From positions 372,001 through 436,000 of the forward strand of contig UWYS01000004.1 in the NCBI GenBank assembly GCA_900291925.1: a DNA stretch of 64,000 bases. Reading direction: 5' to 3'. Under the pieces are notes generated by a model. The model was not told where the DNA came from. It saw only the letters and a list, made by a program, of their open reading frames with translations, and did no database searches. The position numbers and the translations under genes were made by a program. Below, piece by piece: positions 23,501-34,107 of this stretch. Numbering within the stretch: position 1 is the first letter of the stretch; each line of letters opens with the position of its first letter. The stretch comes from Thecaphora thlaspeos (Eukaryota > Basidiomycota > Ustilaginomycetes > Urocystidales > Glomosporiaceae).

Positions 23501-23860
23501 CCAGCGATTACGTCGCCCGCCAAAGACGCCGCTAGTCAGCTCGATTCGGCGGCGGCGGCGGCCGACAAGCCCATCGTACCTCCGCCAGTGCCCCGACGCT
23601 CCGCAGCGAGGGGTTCAGGCGCAAGCTCGCCGGCGCCGACCTTGCCGCCGCGTCGTGTGCCGCGCATCGATTCAGCAGCTTCGCCGGCGGCGGCGTCCTC
23701 CTCGGCAGTAACATCGACACGGACGTCGGCGACCAAGGTCAGCCTGCTGCTGGGCGGCAGTGATGAGATGAACTGGGAGGACAAGATGTGGACCGAGATT
23801 ACGAGGCTTAAGGAGGAGATGTGGAAGGCGCGCATCGGGCTCATCGTCGAGAGCCCGTAG
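20545..23860 (+). CDS. SEC2: Sec2-like Rab guanine nucleotide exchange factor
   Basis: Exchange factor for the exocytic Rab (Sec4/Rab8), driving secretory vesicles to sites of polarised growth. Two exons, 20545-22581 and 22664-23860, give 1077 residues; the ATG at 20545 is the first in frame. Residues ~135-310 form a continuous coiled coil carrying the Sec2 GEF signature ELSSSLFNEANKMVAVERLA. A C-terminal regulatory domain follows, with EFRAFVAHLRKLRKQL, SLPFIKRSQEEDVDPCLRLD, a cysteine pair CALCG, and, after the intron, CPHHCLSRMRAACQFWGFIR. A very acidic/alanine-rich region and a PPPVPRR proline motif precede a conserved end (MNWEDKMWTEITRLKEEMWK). It lies head to tail with the Sec7-type Arf exchange factor. 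Confidence 0.9.
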
Positions 23861-24653
23861 GAAGTGGTGTGGTCGCAGAGGCAAAGGCTGCCGTCTTGCC
23901 TTGTCGTCCGTGCTAGATGTAGCCCGCAATCGAGATGCTTGACCGGTTCTCCACGGGGTGCCGCTCACTATCGAACCGAAGGCTTGTGTCCGCAGCGAAG
24001 TTCGATGTCGAGCATACGGTCTGTGTTTGCATTACCTTGGTCGGACGATGCCCATGCAGCTGTGTAGCACGATAGAAGGCAGCTCGCACGTTCTGGCGCC
24101 AACGCTTTAGCCCTCGCCCCTTCTACCAAGCCAGTTGTCTGACTAGCATTCATTTAGAGTAACTCTGACGAAGGTCGCTTACTACTGCACACTGCGCTCA
24201 GGCGCTAAATACTGGCCGAAGAAGAGCGAACGAGCCGACTTGCCATCAATTATCCTATGGAGTCTGGACCTATTTTGGCGAATGCTAGCCGCCGAGGACT
24301 GCACGCTGTCGCATGCACCGCATCTCCGCGAATGCCTTCTTCGAACGTCGCGGCCGGCCCGACCGGTGCTTGGCCGGCACCTGCTGGCCCGCTGGTTCCC
24401 CGCCCGCCGGCCACGCCCAGTCCCCCTCAATTTATGGCAGCGCAGCGACAACGGCCCCCCTTGTGACAACTCCCTGCTCTTTTATCCTTGTTATATCCTC
24501 CCGATACCCCCTGCCCTGCCTATCGTGCCTGAGTCTCCAGTGCCAGGGCCATGCACCGAGCCGGAGCATCACCTCCGGGTCTATTCTCTGCAACGGCACC
24601 AATTTCCCCGCTCGAGAGCAACGCGGCCCGTTGGAGGGCAATAAGGTCAACGG
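23861..24653. other. Intergenic region between Sec2 and Sec7 genes
   Basis: About 0.8 kb holding the Sec2 3' UTR and the likely promoter of the Sec7 gene. No coding frame or RNA gene is supported. Confidence 0.5.
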
Positions 24654-25405
24654 ATGACCCCCACCACATCGTCCTTCCAGTCGGCCTTCTTTCAGTCCCC
24701 GGCTTCAACCGCTTCTGCCTCTGCCACTCTGTCGACGGCGACGTCGCCGCTTGCTGCCGGCACCGCCACGACTACGAGCCCCTTTGCTGGCTCGTGCACA
24801 CCTGCCTCGGCTGGCCCGACGCCAAACGCCCTCCGCACTGCCTTCCGTCGCTCCTTCCGCCGACCTGATTCTGCCAGCACTGACGGTGTCATCGCCACCA
24901 GCCCCAACAACGACAATTTCCTCCCGCCCCTCTCCTCACCCAGCAGGACCGTCGCCAGTCCGCCGTCGCCAGTCCGCCGTCGCCCCTTTCCGACTCGAGC
25001 CACAGGACGAGCCGGTCTGGGCCCTCGCGGATCGGCAAAAGCTTCGAGGCTGTCCTCGCATCGGACGAGACCTACGTTCTGCAGGGGAGTCCGGGCTCGG
25101 CGCCAGGAAACTCGGAAGAGGACACTGCAGCACCGTAACCGTCATCAGCCCAACACGGCTCTTTCGTAGACCTCGCCACCGGCCCGCCGAGTGCCTCTCT
25201 CGTAGCTCTGGCCGAGGAACCCGAGCCTTCAGACATCTCTGTGTCCGGCTCCGACCGTCTCGCTCCAGCAGACCTGCCCAGCGAACGAGGCAGGAGCACG
25301 CTTGCGCTGACAGCCAGCCAATCTCACCACGACCAACCGCCCCGGCCTGCGAAGGCTCAGGAGCGCCTAGTCAGTCCTCGCAGCAGTCACGCCTCCGCCC
25401 AAGCC
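24654..25405 (+). pseudogene. Disrupted 5' coding region of the Sec7-PH gene
   Basis: An ATG at 24654 opens a Ser/Thr/Ala-rich frame (MTPTTSSFQSAFFQSP...). At 24951-24978 a 14-bp unit is present twice in tandem. Reading through with only one copy moves the frame onto that of the main Sec7 exon and gives a plausible acidic/serine continuation (SHRTSRSGPSRIGKSFEAVL). That frame meets a TAA at 25136-25138 and then continues open into the Sec7 gene (GSFVDLATGPPSASLVALAE). So this looks like coding sequence with one frameshift and one stop. Alternatives: an unseen intron with a weak donor, a natural start at 25406, or assembly errors. Confidence 0.45.
24951..24984 (+). repeat. 14-bp tandem duplication (2.4 copies)
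   Basis: The unit GTCGCCAGTCCGCC occupies 24951-24964 and 24965-24978, followed by a partial third copy. Fourteen is not a multiple of three, so gain or loss of a copy shifts reading frame. Confidence 0.9.
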
Positions 25406-28400
25406 ATGCCTTTTCGTAGCATCAATCCAGCGGCAGACAGCGGCCAGAGGAGGGGCCAGGCGGCGCTTCCGGACGCTACCATCGGAGCTAATAGCCCTGC
25501 CTCGCTGAGGGCACGCGGCAGGATGAACGGCACATCCGACGATCATAGGCAAGACCGTAAGGCCGCGCTTGCCGTCCCCGCCCCTGCGAAGCGCCACGAG
25601 AGCTTCAACCTGGCCGAAGAGGTTGCCATGAACAGCCCAAGGCTAGGCCTTTCCGAGCCTCCAATCAGCTCTGGCGGCGGCTCCTTCCGCGAGCGGATGA
25701 AGAAGACCAGCGGCTTTCTGCGCAAGCTGCGAGGGGATAGCAGTAGCAGTAGCAGCAGCAGCGGCGGCGCCAGCACCAATCAGACCGCCTCTGTTAAGCC
25801 TCAGGCGCGCAGGGTGAGCGTTTCGACCAAGACCAGCAGCGCCGCCGTGGGACTCAATGCTCAGCCGCAGAGCTCGGCCACGATTGCGCGAAGGGAGAGC
25901 CAGACGAGCTTTGCCAGCGAAGGCGCCTCTAGCCTCGCGCACAGCACCTACAGCGTCTCGAGCGGCCCAACGCTGCGCCTAAATGCTCACTTCGGCCAAA
26001 GGGACGACTTCCCCGTCCCTTCGATACCCTCAAAGTACGCCAGGAGCGCCTCTGCCTCCGCTTCAACGACCGACGTCCAACAGGCGCCCTTACTCGACCC
26101 CTCTCTGCGACATCTCACCCCATCCCCTCGTGCTCGACGATCCTCTAGAGTTGGGGCAGCAGCATCGATGGAAGCCGCTGCTCGAGACCACAACGGCCTA
26201 GACGTTGTCCTGCCTCAGCGATCATCGTCGCAAACGATTGCCCACGTGCCGCGCGCCTCGAACGGATCGGTAGGCGACGTTCGTATTGTCATCCGCGAGT
26301 GGGAGCATGCCATGGATGACGCCCTTAAAGACGCCGCGTGCGACCTCGAGAGGAAGACTGAGTTCACGCCAAAGGCCGCTTGGGGTCCCAGCCCTACGTT
26401 GCCGGTCTTGGACCTTTCGCGCTACAGGGAGCGCTCCGGCAGCTTCATGGACGAGGGTGACGCCGAAGAGAGGGCTCGGCAGATCAAGTCCGGCGCTCGT
26501 GTCGAAGGGACGTCGTCGTCGCTCCCCTCGACGCCCATGATGAAGAGCTCCGGTCTGCGCCCCGCTCTCGGCTCTGGCGTACCGTCAGGAACGGCCCAGC
26601 GCGCTGCGACTTACGACTACACCGGGAACGGCTCGATTAAAACCAAGACTGGGCAAGCTGAAGCCGATTCTGCTGTGACACCGGAGGCGACAGGGCTGGG
26701 CATCATCAAGCACTCACCGCGAGCCGAACCCTGCGCTAGCTCCAATAGCATACAGCAGTCCGCGGACAGCAAGCTTTGGCAGGTCACAGATGCCAGCTCG
26801 ACTCTTGCAAAGGATTGTTCTCTCGCGACGAGCTCGGAACGCTGGTCTAACGACGCCTTCAACCAGCTTCACGGCCAGCGGGCTGACTCCCCTGGTGACA
26901 GCGTTCAAACGCCAAGGAGTAGCACGCGCAACTCCAGCGACAGTACACGCCAACCTTACTCTGCGAGGTCGAGCCACGTTCGAGTCGGAAATTCCGGCGC
27001 CAGCCTGGCCAGTGCAAGGAGCTTCGAAACGGCGGCTGAGAGCGCCGTGCCCACCTCGGCAGACCCCACCAGACTCGCTACTGTTGATAGCCACCTCGAG
27101 CAGCAGCAACAGCAGGTTGTCAGCCAGCTCAGCGTCGACGCAGACCAGACCGGCCTGCCGCTCGCTCGGACGAGCAGCGACGACCAATTCGAAGACATGG
27201 GAGACCCAGAGCAGTCGATCCGCCTCGTGACGAGCACCGAAAACGGGCTAGGACGCCGGACGTACAATGGTGACGAAGTAACCACACTGGTCGACGCGGA
27301 GGTCATCTCGATCTCCCCCGGGCTCCTCGAACAGGGCGGCCGCTCGATGTTGCAGTCTGCGAAAGGTCAGGTTCAACCGGCCCTCGAAACTATCTCAGAA
27401 GCCTCCCATCGCCGAGGCGGCAGAGCATCTCCGCAGCCCCCGGGCGGTCTGTCCCTGCAAAGAGAACGTGTCCCGTCGCGTGGGCCGAGCCCAAGCCTCT
27501 CGCTGCTTTCCAGGGATCCCATCTCGTCGTCGCTCAGTCATACCCACACGGTACGGGCCTTACCGGCAGGCAGTGTAAGTGCAGATGTCCTCTCCCTCAA
27601 CGAGGACGAGAGGGCGTTGGATAGCGGCGACCTCAAAATGAGCAGAGAAGAGCGCGGCGCAGAGCTCGCATCCAAGTGCTGGGCCGAAGATCCGGTTTTC
27701 CTCAAGAAGGAGAAGATCGCCGAGTGGCTCGGCGGAATGTGAGTGCAGTCCGACCACCATAATGTAGCGACAGCAGTACCAATCGCTGATCAGACGTTCT
27801 CCCTTTTACCGACACAGCGGGCTGGCCAACAAGGCGGCTCGGCGCGCCTACTTCGAGCGCTTTGACTTCGATGGGCTCCGTGTCGATGTTGCCTTCAGAC
27901 GCCTGTGCGAAAAGCTCTTCCTGAGGGCCGAGACGCAGCAGGTCGACAGGATCCTTCGCGCCTTCAGCGAGCGCTACTTCGAATGTAACGAGGACTCGGT
28001 GTTTGGCAGCGCCGACGAGGTGCACAGCGTCGTCTTCTCATTGCTCCTCCTCAACACCGATCTCCACATCGCCGACATCCAGGACAGGATGACGCGCAGC
28101 CAGTTCATCAGGAACACGATGTCTGCCATTGCCGAGTCCCGGCAAATTGAGATGAGCGCAGCGGGGCTCGCAAGCGGCAATGACTCGCGCAGCAGCCTCA
28201 ACACAGTCAGCAACGTTGAGCACAACGAGCAATCTTCCCAGTTGCACGGTGCCTCGCCCAGCCTCGGCTCGCTGAAGACGGCACGAGGGCGGGTTAACCG
28301 AAGCGCCAGCACGCGCAGCCGAGCTAGCTCGAGCATCCGACAGCAGGACTTCAGCTCCGCCATCTCGGAAGCCCCTTCAAGCCCAAGGCTGTCGATGGCG

Positions 28401-30263
28401 ACGCTGCCGCCGGGCATCACGGTGTCTGGCGCCCCGCCGAGGCGTGGAGACATCGACCTGGAAAGTCTCTTGAGGGTAAGCTATGGCCATCGCACGTCTC
28501 TGTTCTCTTCGCTGTGAGACCTGACTCTACGTTGACACAATCTCGCCATGCCGCACGATCGGCTCTCTTATATGCTCTTGCAGGAAATCTACACAGCCAT
28601 CAAAAGCGAGCGCGTCCTACTTCCCGACAACCGCGATCTTAAAAGCCCCGGCGGCCTTCCGCCTAGCACAACCAGGCGTCGCGGTCCGGCGGATCGGGTC
28701 AATGCGCTGAAGCGAGGCAGCATCCGAGGGATCCAGAGCCTCTTGGGAGGGCCGGCTACCGCGGCCATGGGGATGGGCAGCGACACAAACTCTCTCGACC
28801 CATCGGCTGGCTCGTTTACCTCCCGATCCGCTCCAGACCCCTGGGGCGCCTTCGCTTCTCCCGTCCCAGCCCATAGCGCGGGGCAGGCTACTCAGCCCAA
28901 CACGGCGACCATTGGCTTTGCCAGCACGCTGACGCAGACCATCATCCGCGAGGCGCAGGAGGATGAAGACGCGCGCAGTCTCAACTCGCTCCTCGATGAG
29001 CCGGACGACGACAAGCTAGCGCTGATGGGTCCGCCCTGGGCCAAAGAAGGCACCCTGACGCGCAAGCACTACTGGGAAGCTCCGGGAAAGCGCGCCCGCG
29101 ACAAGAGCTGGGCAGAGGTGTTTGTCGTCGTCCAGAGAGGCAGGCTAAGCATGTTCAAGTTTTGCGACACGAGCAGCCGATCGAAGCAGGCGCAGGCCCC
29201 TTCTGCGAAAAGTTCCGGCCGCGCCATGGGTGGCGGCAACTGGCTGTCGAACGCCACGACCCTAGGAGAGGTCAACCTGGCGCACACGCTCGCCAACATC
29301 CTGCCTTCGCCTGGTTACAACCGAGAGCGGCCGCATGTCTTCGCCCTCACGCTGCCCGGTGGTGCCGTCTACTTCTTCCAGGCGGGCCACGAGGAGCTGG
29401 TGCAGGAGTGGGTGCAGACTTGCAACTACTGGGCCGCCAGGCAAAGCAAAGAGCCGCTGTCCGGTGGTGTGTCGAACATGGAGTACGGCTGGAACAAGAT
29501 TCTGCCGCATGAGAACTTTGAGGAGCTTGACGGGGCGGACGATGACGACGACGGCGACTCGGCCTTATTTGGCCCTTCGAACTCCAATGCCGGGTCCGTC
29601 ACGACCGTACCTGACGCGAGCATCTACAACGGGAGCAGTTCGGCGCTCCACAAGCCAACAGCCGCCGCCGCCGACAGCCGCAGCCTGCGGAGCGCGCGTT
29701 CCGCCCGCTCCACTCGTTCTCGAACCGGGACGGCCTTCTACCAGAACCTACGCGACGTCGGCTTTCTCTACTCGGCCAGCGGCGGCAGCGGCGGCAGCAG
29801 TACGCTCGTCAGTCCCGCCGCTTCGATGCTCGGGACGGCGACAGAGGCGGTGCACCGCAACGAGCGCATCCTTATCAACGATTGGAAGGCACCCGCCATG
29901 CCTACGGTCGCATCGACGCTCAAGGAGGAGGACCAGCTAGACCACTGCCTGCGACACATGCAAATTCTCGAAAACGACCTGACGCTCCACAACGAGCTGC
30001 GCCATCCGATGCTGCAGCTCTACTCGCCGCGCGACCAGAACCACGCAAAAGCGCTCGCCAACTGGGAGAGGAAGAGCAACCACCTCCTACAGGAGCTGGT
30101 AAAGTACCAGTGCTACGTCGACAGCCTCAAGAACTCGGTCAAGCTCAGGGCTGACCAGAGGGGAAAGAAGGAGGTAGAGGGCATGATGCGAAGAGCCGAC
30201 GAGGAAATGGCAAAAGTCAAGGAGGCTGAAGAGGGCGGGCCGGTGCTGCTGCTCGACAAATAG
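25406..30263 (+). CDS. Sec7-domain Arf exchange factor with PH domain (EFA6/PSD, Yel1-like)
   Basis: Arf GEF expected to act on an Arf3/Arf6-type GTPase at the plasma membrane and sites of polarity. Exons 25406-27738, 27818-28475 and 28584-30263 give 1556 residues from the first in-frame ATG; coding may begin further upstream (see the disrupted 5' region). After ~740 disordered residues the Sec7 domain runs from about 745 to 880: ELASKCWAEDPVFLKKEKIA, then across the intron GLANKAARRAYFERFDFDG, then LRAETQQVDRILRAFSERYF with the glutamate finger retained, and SLLLLNTDLHIADIQDRMTR. The PH domain is near 1150-1290 (EGTLTRKHYWEAPGKRARDK, ... HVFALTLPGGAVYFFQAG). A charged coiled coil ends the protein. 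Domain order and Sec7 type (RYFECN) match EFA6/PSD rather than the large Golgi GEFs. Confidence 0.92.
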
Positions 30264-31211
30264 GCGGGCGGCAGGCGTTCGGTCGCTCGTCATGGTCCCA
30301 CGTCGTCATCGTCGTCATCATCGTCATCAGCTGGACGACGGCTCCATCCTGTCCGTCGTCTGGCAACTGTGTCACACTCTTCATCGTCACCATCGCAACG
30401 CATCGGACCGCCTCTCTCCGAGGTCGCCACGCGCATACACACACAGGCTCGCCCGTCGGACGAACGCGGACGACGAGGTTCGAGATCGTAATACAGTCAA
30501 GATGGGCGCGCGCTCCAGCGTACGTCTGCGCTCAGGCGAAGCAGCACTAGAGGAGCGCTTTTTCACATCGGAATGAACTCACTAGAGGACGGAGAGGGAG
30601 GCTGGAGGGACGGCGGGACACGGGAAAGGAATTGGGCGGGGTCAGGATGAGATAGGATACGACGACGGTTGCGGGCAGAGTCTTGTCGTAAAGAGCAACA
30701 CGGGGACAGACGGAAGGCGCCGAGTGAGCTAGTTTACAGATGCAAAAGGAGGCGGGGATGGAGCGGAGGAAGCGATTGAGTCTGACGTGGCGAGGGAAGA
30801 GGGGTGGAGGGAAACGGGGATGATGACTGGGCTTGCGTGAACGTGGCGCGATACGCTATGGAGACAGAGTGGCGGAGAGAGAGAGCGTGGGAGATGACGA
30901 CGTGTGGATGGTCGATTCAAACCGATCTACTCATCGCGGTTGAGCTGAGGCGTGGGCGAAGTCGAGGCGAACGAGCGAATCTGCTCGGATGCGACATGCA
31001 AGGGACTACGGAAGGTGTGAGGTGCTGACATGGTGCTGAAGTTGGAGATGCTGGGACGATCAAGAGCCTGCTCGATGGTGTGAGTGAGAATGGAGTCGAT
31101 GTGCTGTGGTGAGCAAGGAGAGTGTTGCCGTGCACACGGTCGCGAGCGCCGCAGGCAGTGCGGGCGAGGTCAGTTGAGACGGAACAGAGTGGGAAAAGCC
31201 GAGGGAAGAGT
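30264..31211. other. Convergent 3' intergenic region
   Basis: About 0.95 kb between the stop codons of two converging genes. G/A-rich on the plus strand beyond 30580. No gene or terminator can be named. Confidence 0.5.
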
Positions 31212-34107
31212 CTACTCCTTCTCGTCGATCGACGACTTGACCGTAGGGTTGAGTAGTGAGCTGAAGCCGACGCGGATGCCGCTGGTGCTGCCAGAGGTAC
31301 CGCTACGCATCCGCGACGTCGGTGGGCGATCTTCCTCGTCGCTTGAAAGAGCGGACGGCGGAATGCGGAGTGACGAAGCAGTGTCCTGCCTAGGGGAGTG
31401 ACACTGCCTAGGGGAGTCCTTGACCAGCAGGTTGCCGGTCCGTTGGGGGCCTTCGTCGCCCTCTTCCTCTTCGCCAGACGATTCCGAGAGCCGGCGCTCG
31501 CGGATCTGCATGAAAGGAGGCTCGAGGCCAGCGCCTAGCTGTTCGTGCATCTGGTGCTGCTGCACCTCGGCCCAAGAGCCCATGCTGCGGGAACCGGGCT
31601 CGAATGCAGAACGCGAGAGGGGTGGATGGTCCTTGATCTGTTGCAGCGTGCCATAGGACGGGTGCTGTTGGTGCTGGAACTGGTGCTGGTGCGGCTGCTG
31701 TTGATGCTGCTGCAGATGCTGCTGCTGGTGCGGCTGCTGGGGATGGTGACACGAAGCGCTCGTGTGGTGCTCAAGAGGGCTTGCCATCCGGTTGGAGTGC
31801 ATGGAGCCACCCAGCCATATCTCAGGCTCGTCGGTCCGCGAGGAACTAGCGCTGTGGCTGATGTGGCTGCGACCCGCCTGCTCGTTGTCCTCGTTTCCGG
31901 GCGCGTGGCACTTCTGGTGCCTTCGAAGATTGGACTGTACGCTGAATGATCGACCGCAGCCAGGCTCGCTGCAGACGAACGGCTTCTCCCCGGTATGACT
32001 TCAAAAAGAGAAGAGAAATTGTGTAACGTGGTCGGCGTGCCAGCTCTCCTAATCTCACCTCTGACGCCTTCTGGATTCTGCTCGCACAACAAGGAACACT
32101 CACGAGTGGTGATGGATTTTGAGGCTCGACGGACGGGAGAAGCGCTTGCCGCACCACGCGCACTCGTACTTGGCCTGCCCCGAGGCAATCGTGCCAGACG
32201 ATCCGGCGCTGTCACTGGGTCCCCCCGCGGCACCGCTGACGATGCCATCGGGAACACTCGCTAGGCCCTGGCCCCTACGCAAGTGTGCCTGGTATCTTTG
32301 AGCTTCAGCGGAATCGGGCATGGGCCGGCGCGGGAAGACGAAGTTGGCACCGGGCCGCATGGCCTCGTCCGCTGCGCCTCGTCCCCTTCGCGGATGGAAA
32401 GAGTCGAACGGTCTGTTCGCGAGTTCGGGCCGCTCGAACTGCATGCCCGACTGATACGGAGCGCCCTGAGGCACCGGCGGGCCCTGGGCGGACATTGAGG
32501 AGCTCTTCGGCCGATGACCGCGTGTATCGACCTGCTCGCTTGTGTAGAGCTCCAGCGAAAGCGGGGTGCGTTCTTGCATAGAGAAGCTATACTTGTGGTG
32601 GTAGAAGCGACCCGAGGGCGGAGCCAGTGGCTGCGGAGGCGGGACTCCTCTTCCCATGCGCAGCAGCTCCGAAGCAGCTTCGAGATGCTGTCGTCGAGCA
32701 GGATCGCTCGTTCCTGGCAACGGCGCGATCGGCCTGTCGGAGAAGGTCAGAGTCCTAGCTCGAGGCCGACGCATCGCCGATCCGCCGCCGGAGACCTGAG
32801 GATTTCGTAGGCTGCCGTGTCGCGTCAGCGAGGCGATTGTCTCTTCCGGAGAGCGCCCGAGTAGGTCGAGCGCAGCCTGTCCGGGCTCGCGGAAGGCCGG
32901 AAGCAAGGGCGGCTGTCTGTCTTGCATCCCTTCGCCCATGGCCATCTTGTGGGACGATTCGCCAGATTCCAGAGTCGACGATCGGCTATGCCAGCTGGTC
33001 CGCGGACTGGTGCTCTCAGACTGGGTGCTCGTGCTGCCCCAGGCGTCCGGATTGGAGCTCTCCACAGACTGTAGCATAGATAGGTAGAGTCGGATCTGGT
33101 CAGTCGTCTTTGTCTTCAGTGCAGCACAAGTCTGGCGCAGCGTGCTGTGTGCCATCAAGGCACAGCGGAAGAAGTTGGGCCCTGCTCGCCGACCGCATCG
33201 ATTTCGAGACACTCACCGCGTAGCTGGACGGCGCGTAGGTTGGGAGGAGACCAGGGGAGGGATCGGAGAGCGTCGCCGCATGCCTCGAACTCGCACGCGC
33301 GAGGTGCTCTGGACCGGGCAGATGCTGCGGCATTGGCGCTGAGCCTGCCGAGGAGCCCGGTCTATGTTTTCGTGGTGTAGTCGACGAATCGCCGAAGCTG
33401 TCGCCGTCCAGGAAACCCCTCCGAGTAGGTGGTGACATCAAGAGACCCTTGAGGGACTGGCGAGAGCGCGACTCGGTTCGCCGCCTCCCGGCCTCTTCGC
33501 TGGTGAGCATCTGTGGCAACATGCCTTGCCGCGGTGGCGTGCCAGGAGCTCCTGCTCGACCCAGTGAGCCCGTCGTGGACGTTTGGCGGTGCCGCATCAG
33601 CCCAAGCGACGAGCTTGAGGTGCCCGAGAGGCTTGAGAAGCTGTTGCTGCTGCCGTGTCCATAGGGGCTGCGATCGGTACGTGCGCTGGGAGACAGGATG
33701 GATCGTGCGTTGGAGGGGGAACCTGGCGTAAAGCCCTCTCCTTGGCTGGGCGATTGACGCATGTTCCTGAGGTCATCTACGGGGTCGATGCAGCGCAACG
33801 TTGGAGCTTCGCATGTCAGTGTCACGCGCTCGGAGCACAACAATGGGACACCCTCGCGGCCAGACTCACCGGCTCTTTCTATGCCAAAGAGGTTCTTGAT
33901 ACTCGGCAAATTGGCCGAACCAGCGGCCCGCTTGGTCGGCGTGGTCTCGCCCATGTCTACGTCCATGCCAGGTCGATCATCAGCCTCTTCGGAGGCTCTC
34001 GACTCCGATGCGGCGGAACGAGGCACGCGTTGGTCCAACGAGGGCTCCGACGCAGCTTCGCTGGCCTGGGGAAAGGGAACCCCCGCCCTGGCGCCGCTGG
34101 GCACCAT
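31212..34107 (-). CDS. C2H2 zinc-finger protein (two fingers), putative transcription factor
   Basis: Exons 34107-33217, 33068-32104 and 31998-31212 give 880 residues. Two adjacent C2H2 fingers span the last intron at about residues 597-650: CAWCGKRFSRPSSLKIHHHS, linker HTGEKPFVC, then CGRSFSVQSNLRRHQKCH. The canonical TGEKP linker supports DNA binding. The rest is disordered: a Ser/Arg/Pro-rich N-terminal part, and a Gln/His-rich tract (about 31660-31750) and an acidic patch (SGEEEEGDEG) after the fingers that could act in activation. The third exon uses an AAG acceptor, fixed by the finger frame. A further 63-nt segment (33807-33869) has a perfect GTGAGT donor, a CTGAC branch-like site and an AAG end; if spliced out the protein is 859 residues. 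The target pathway is unknown. The start is the first ATG of the frame. Confidence 0.85.
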
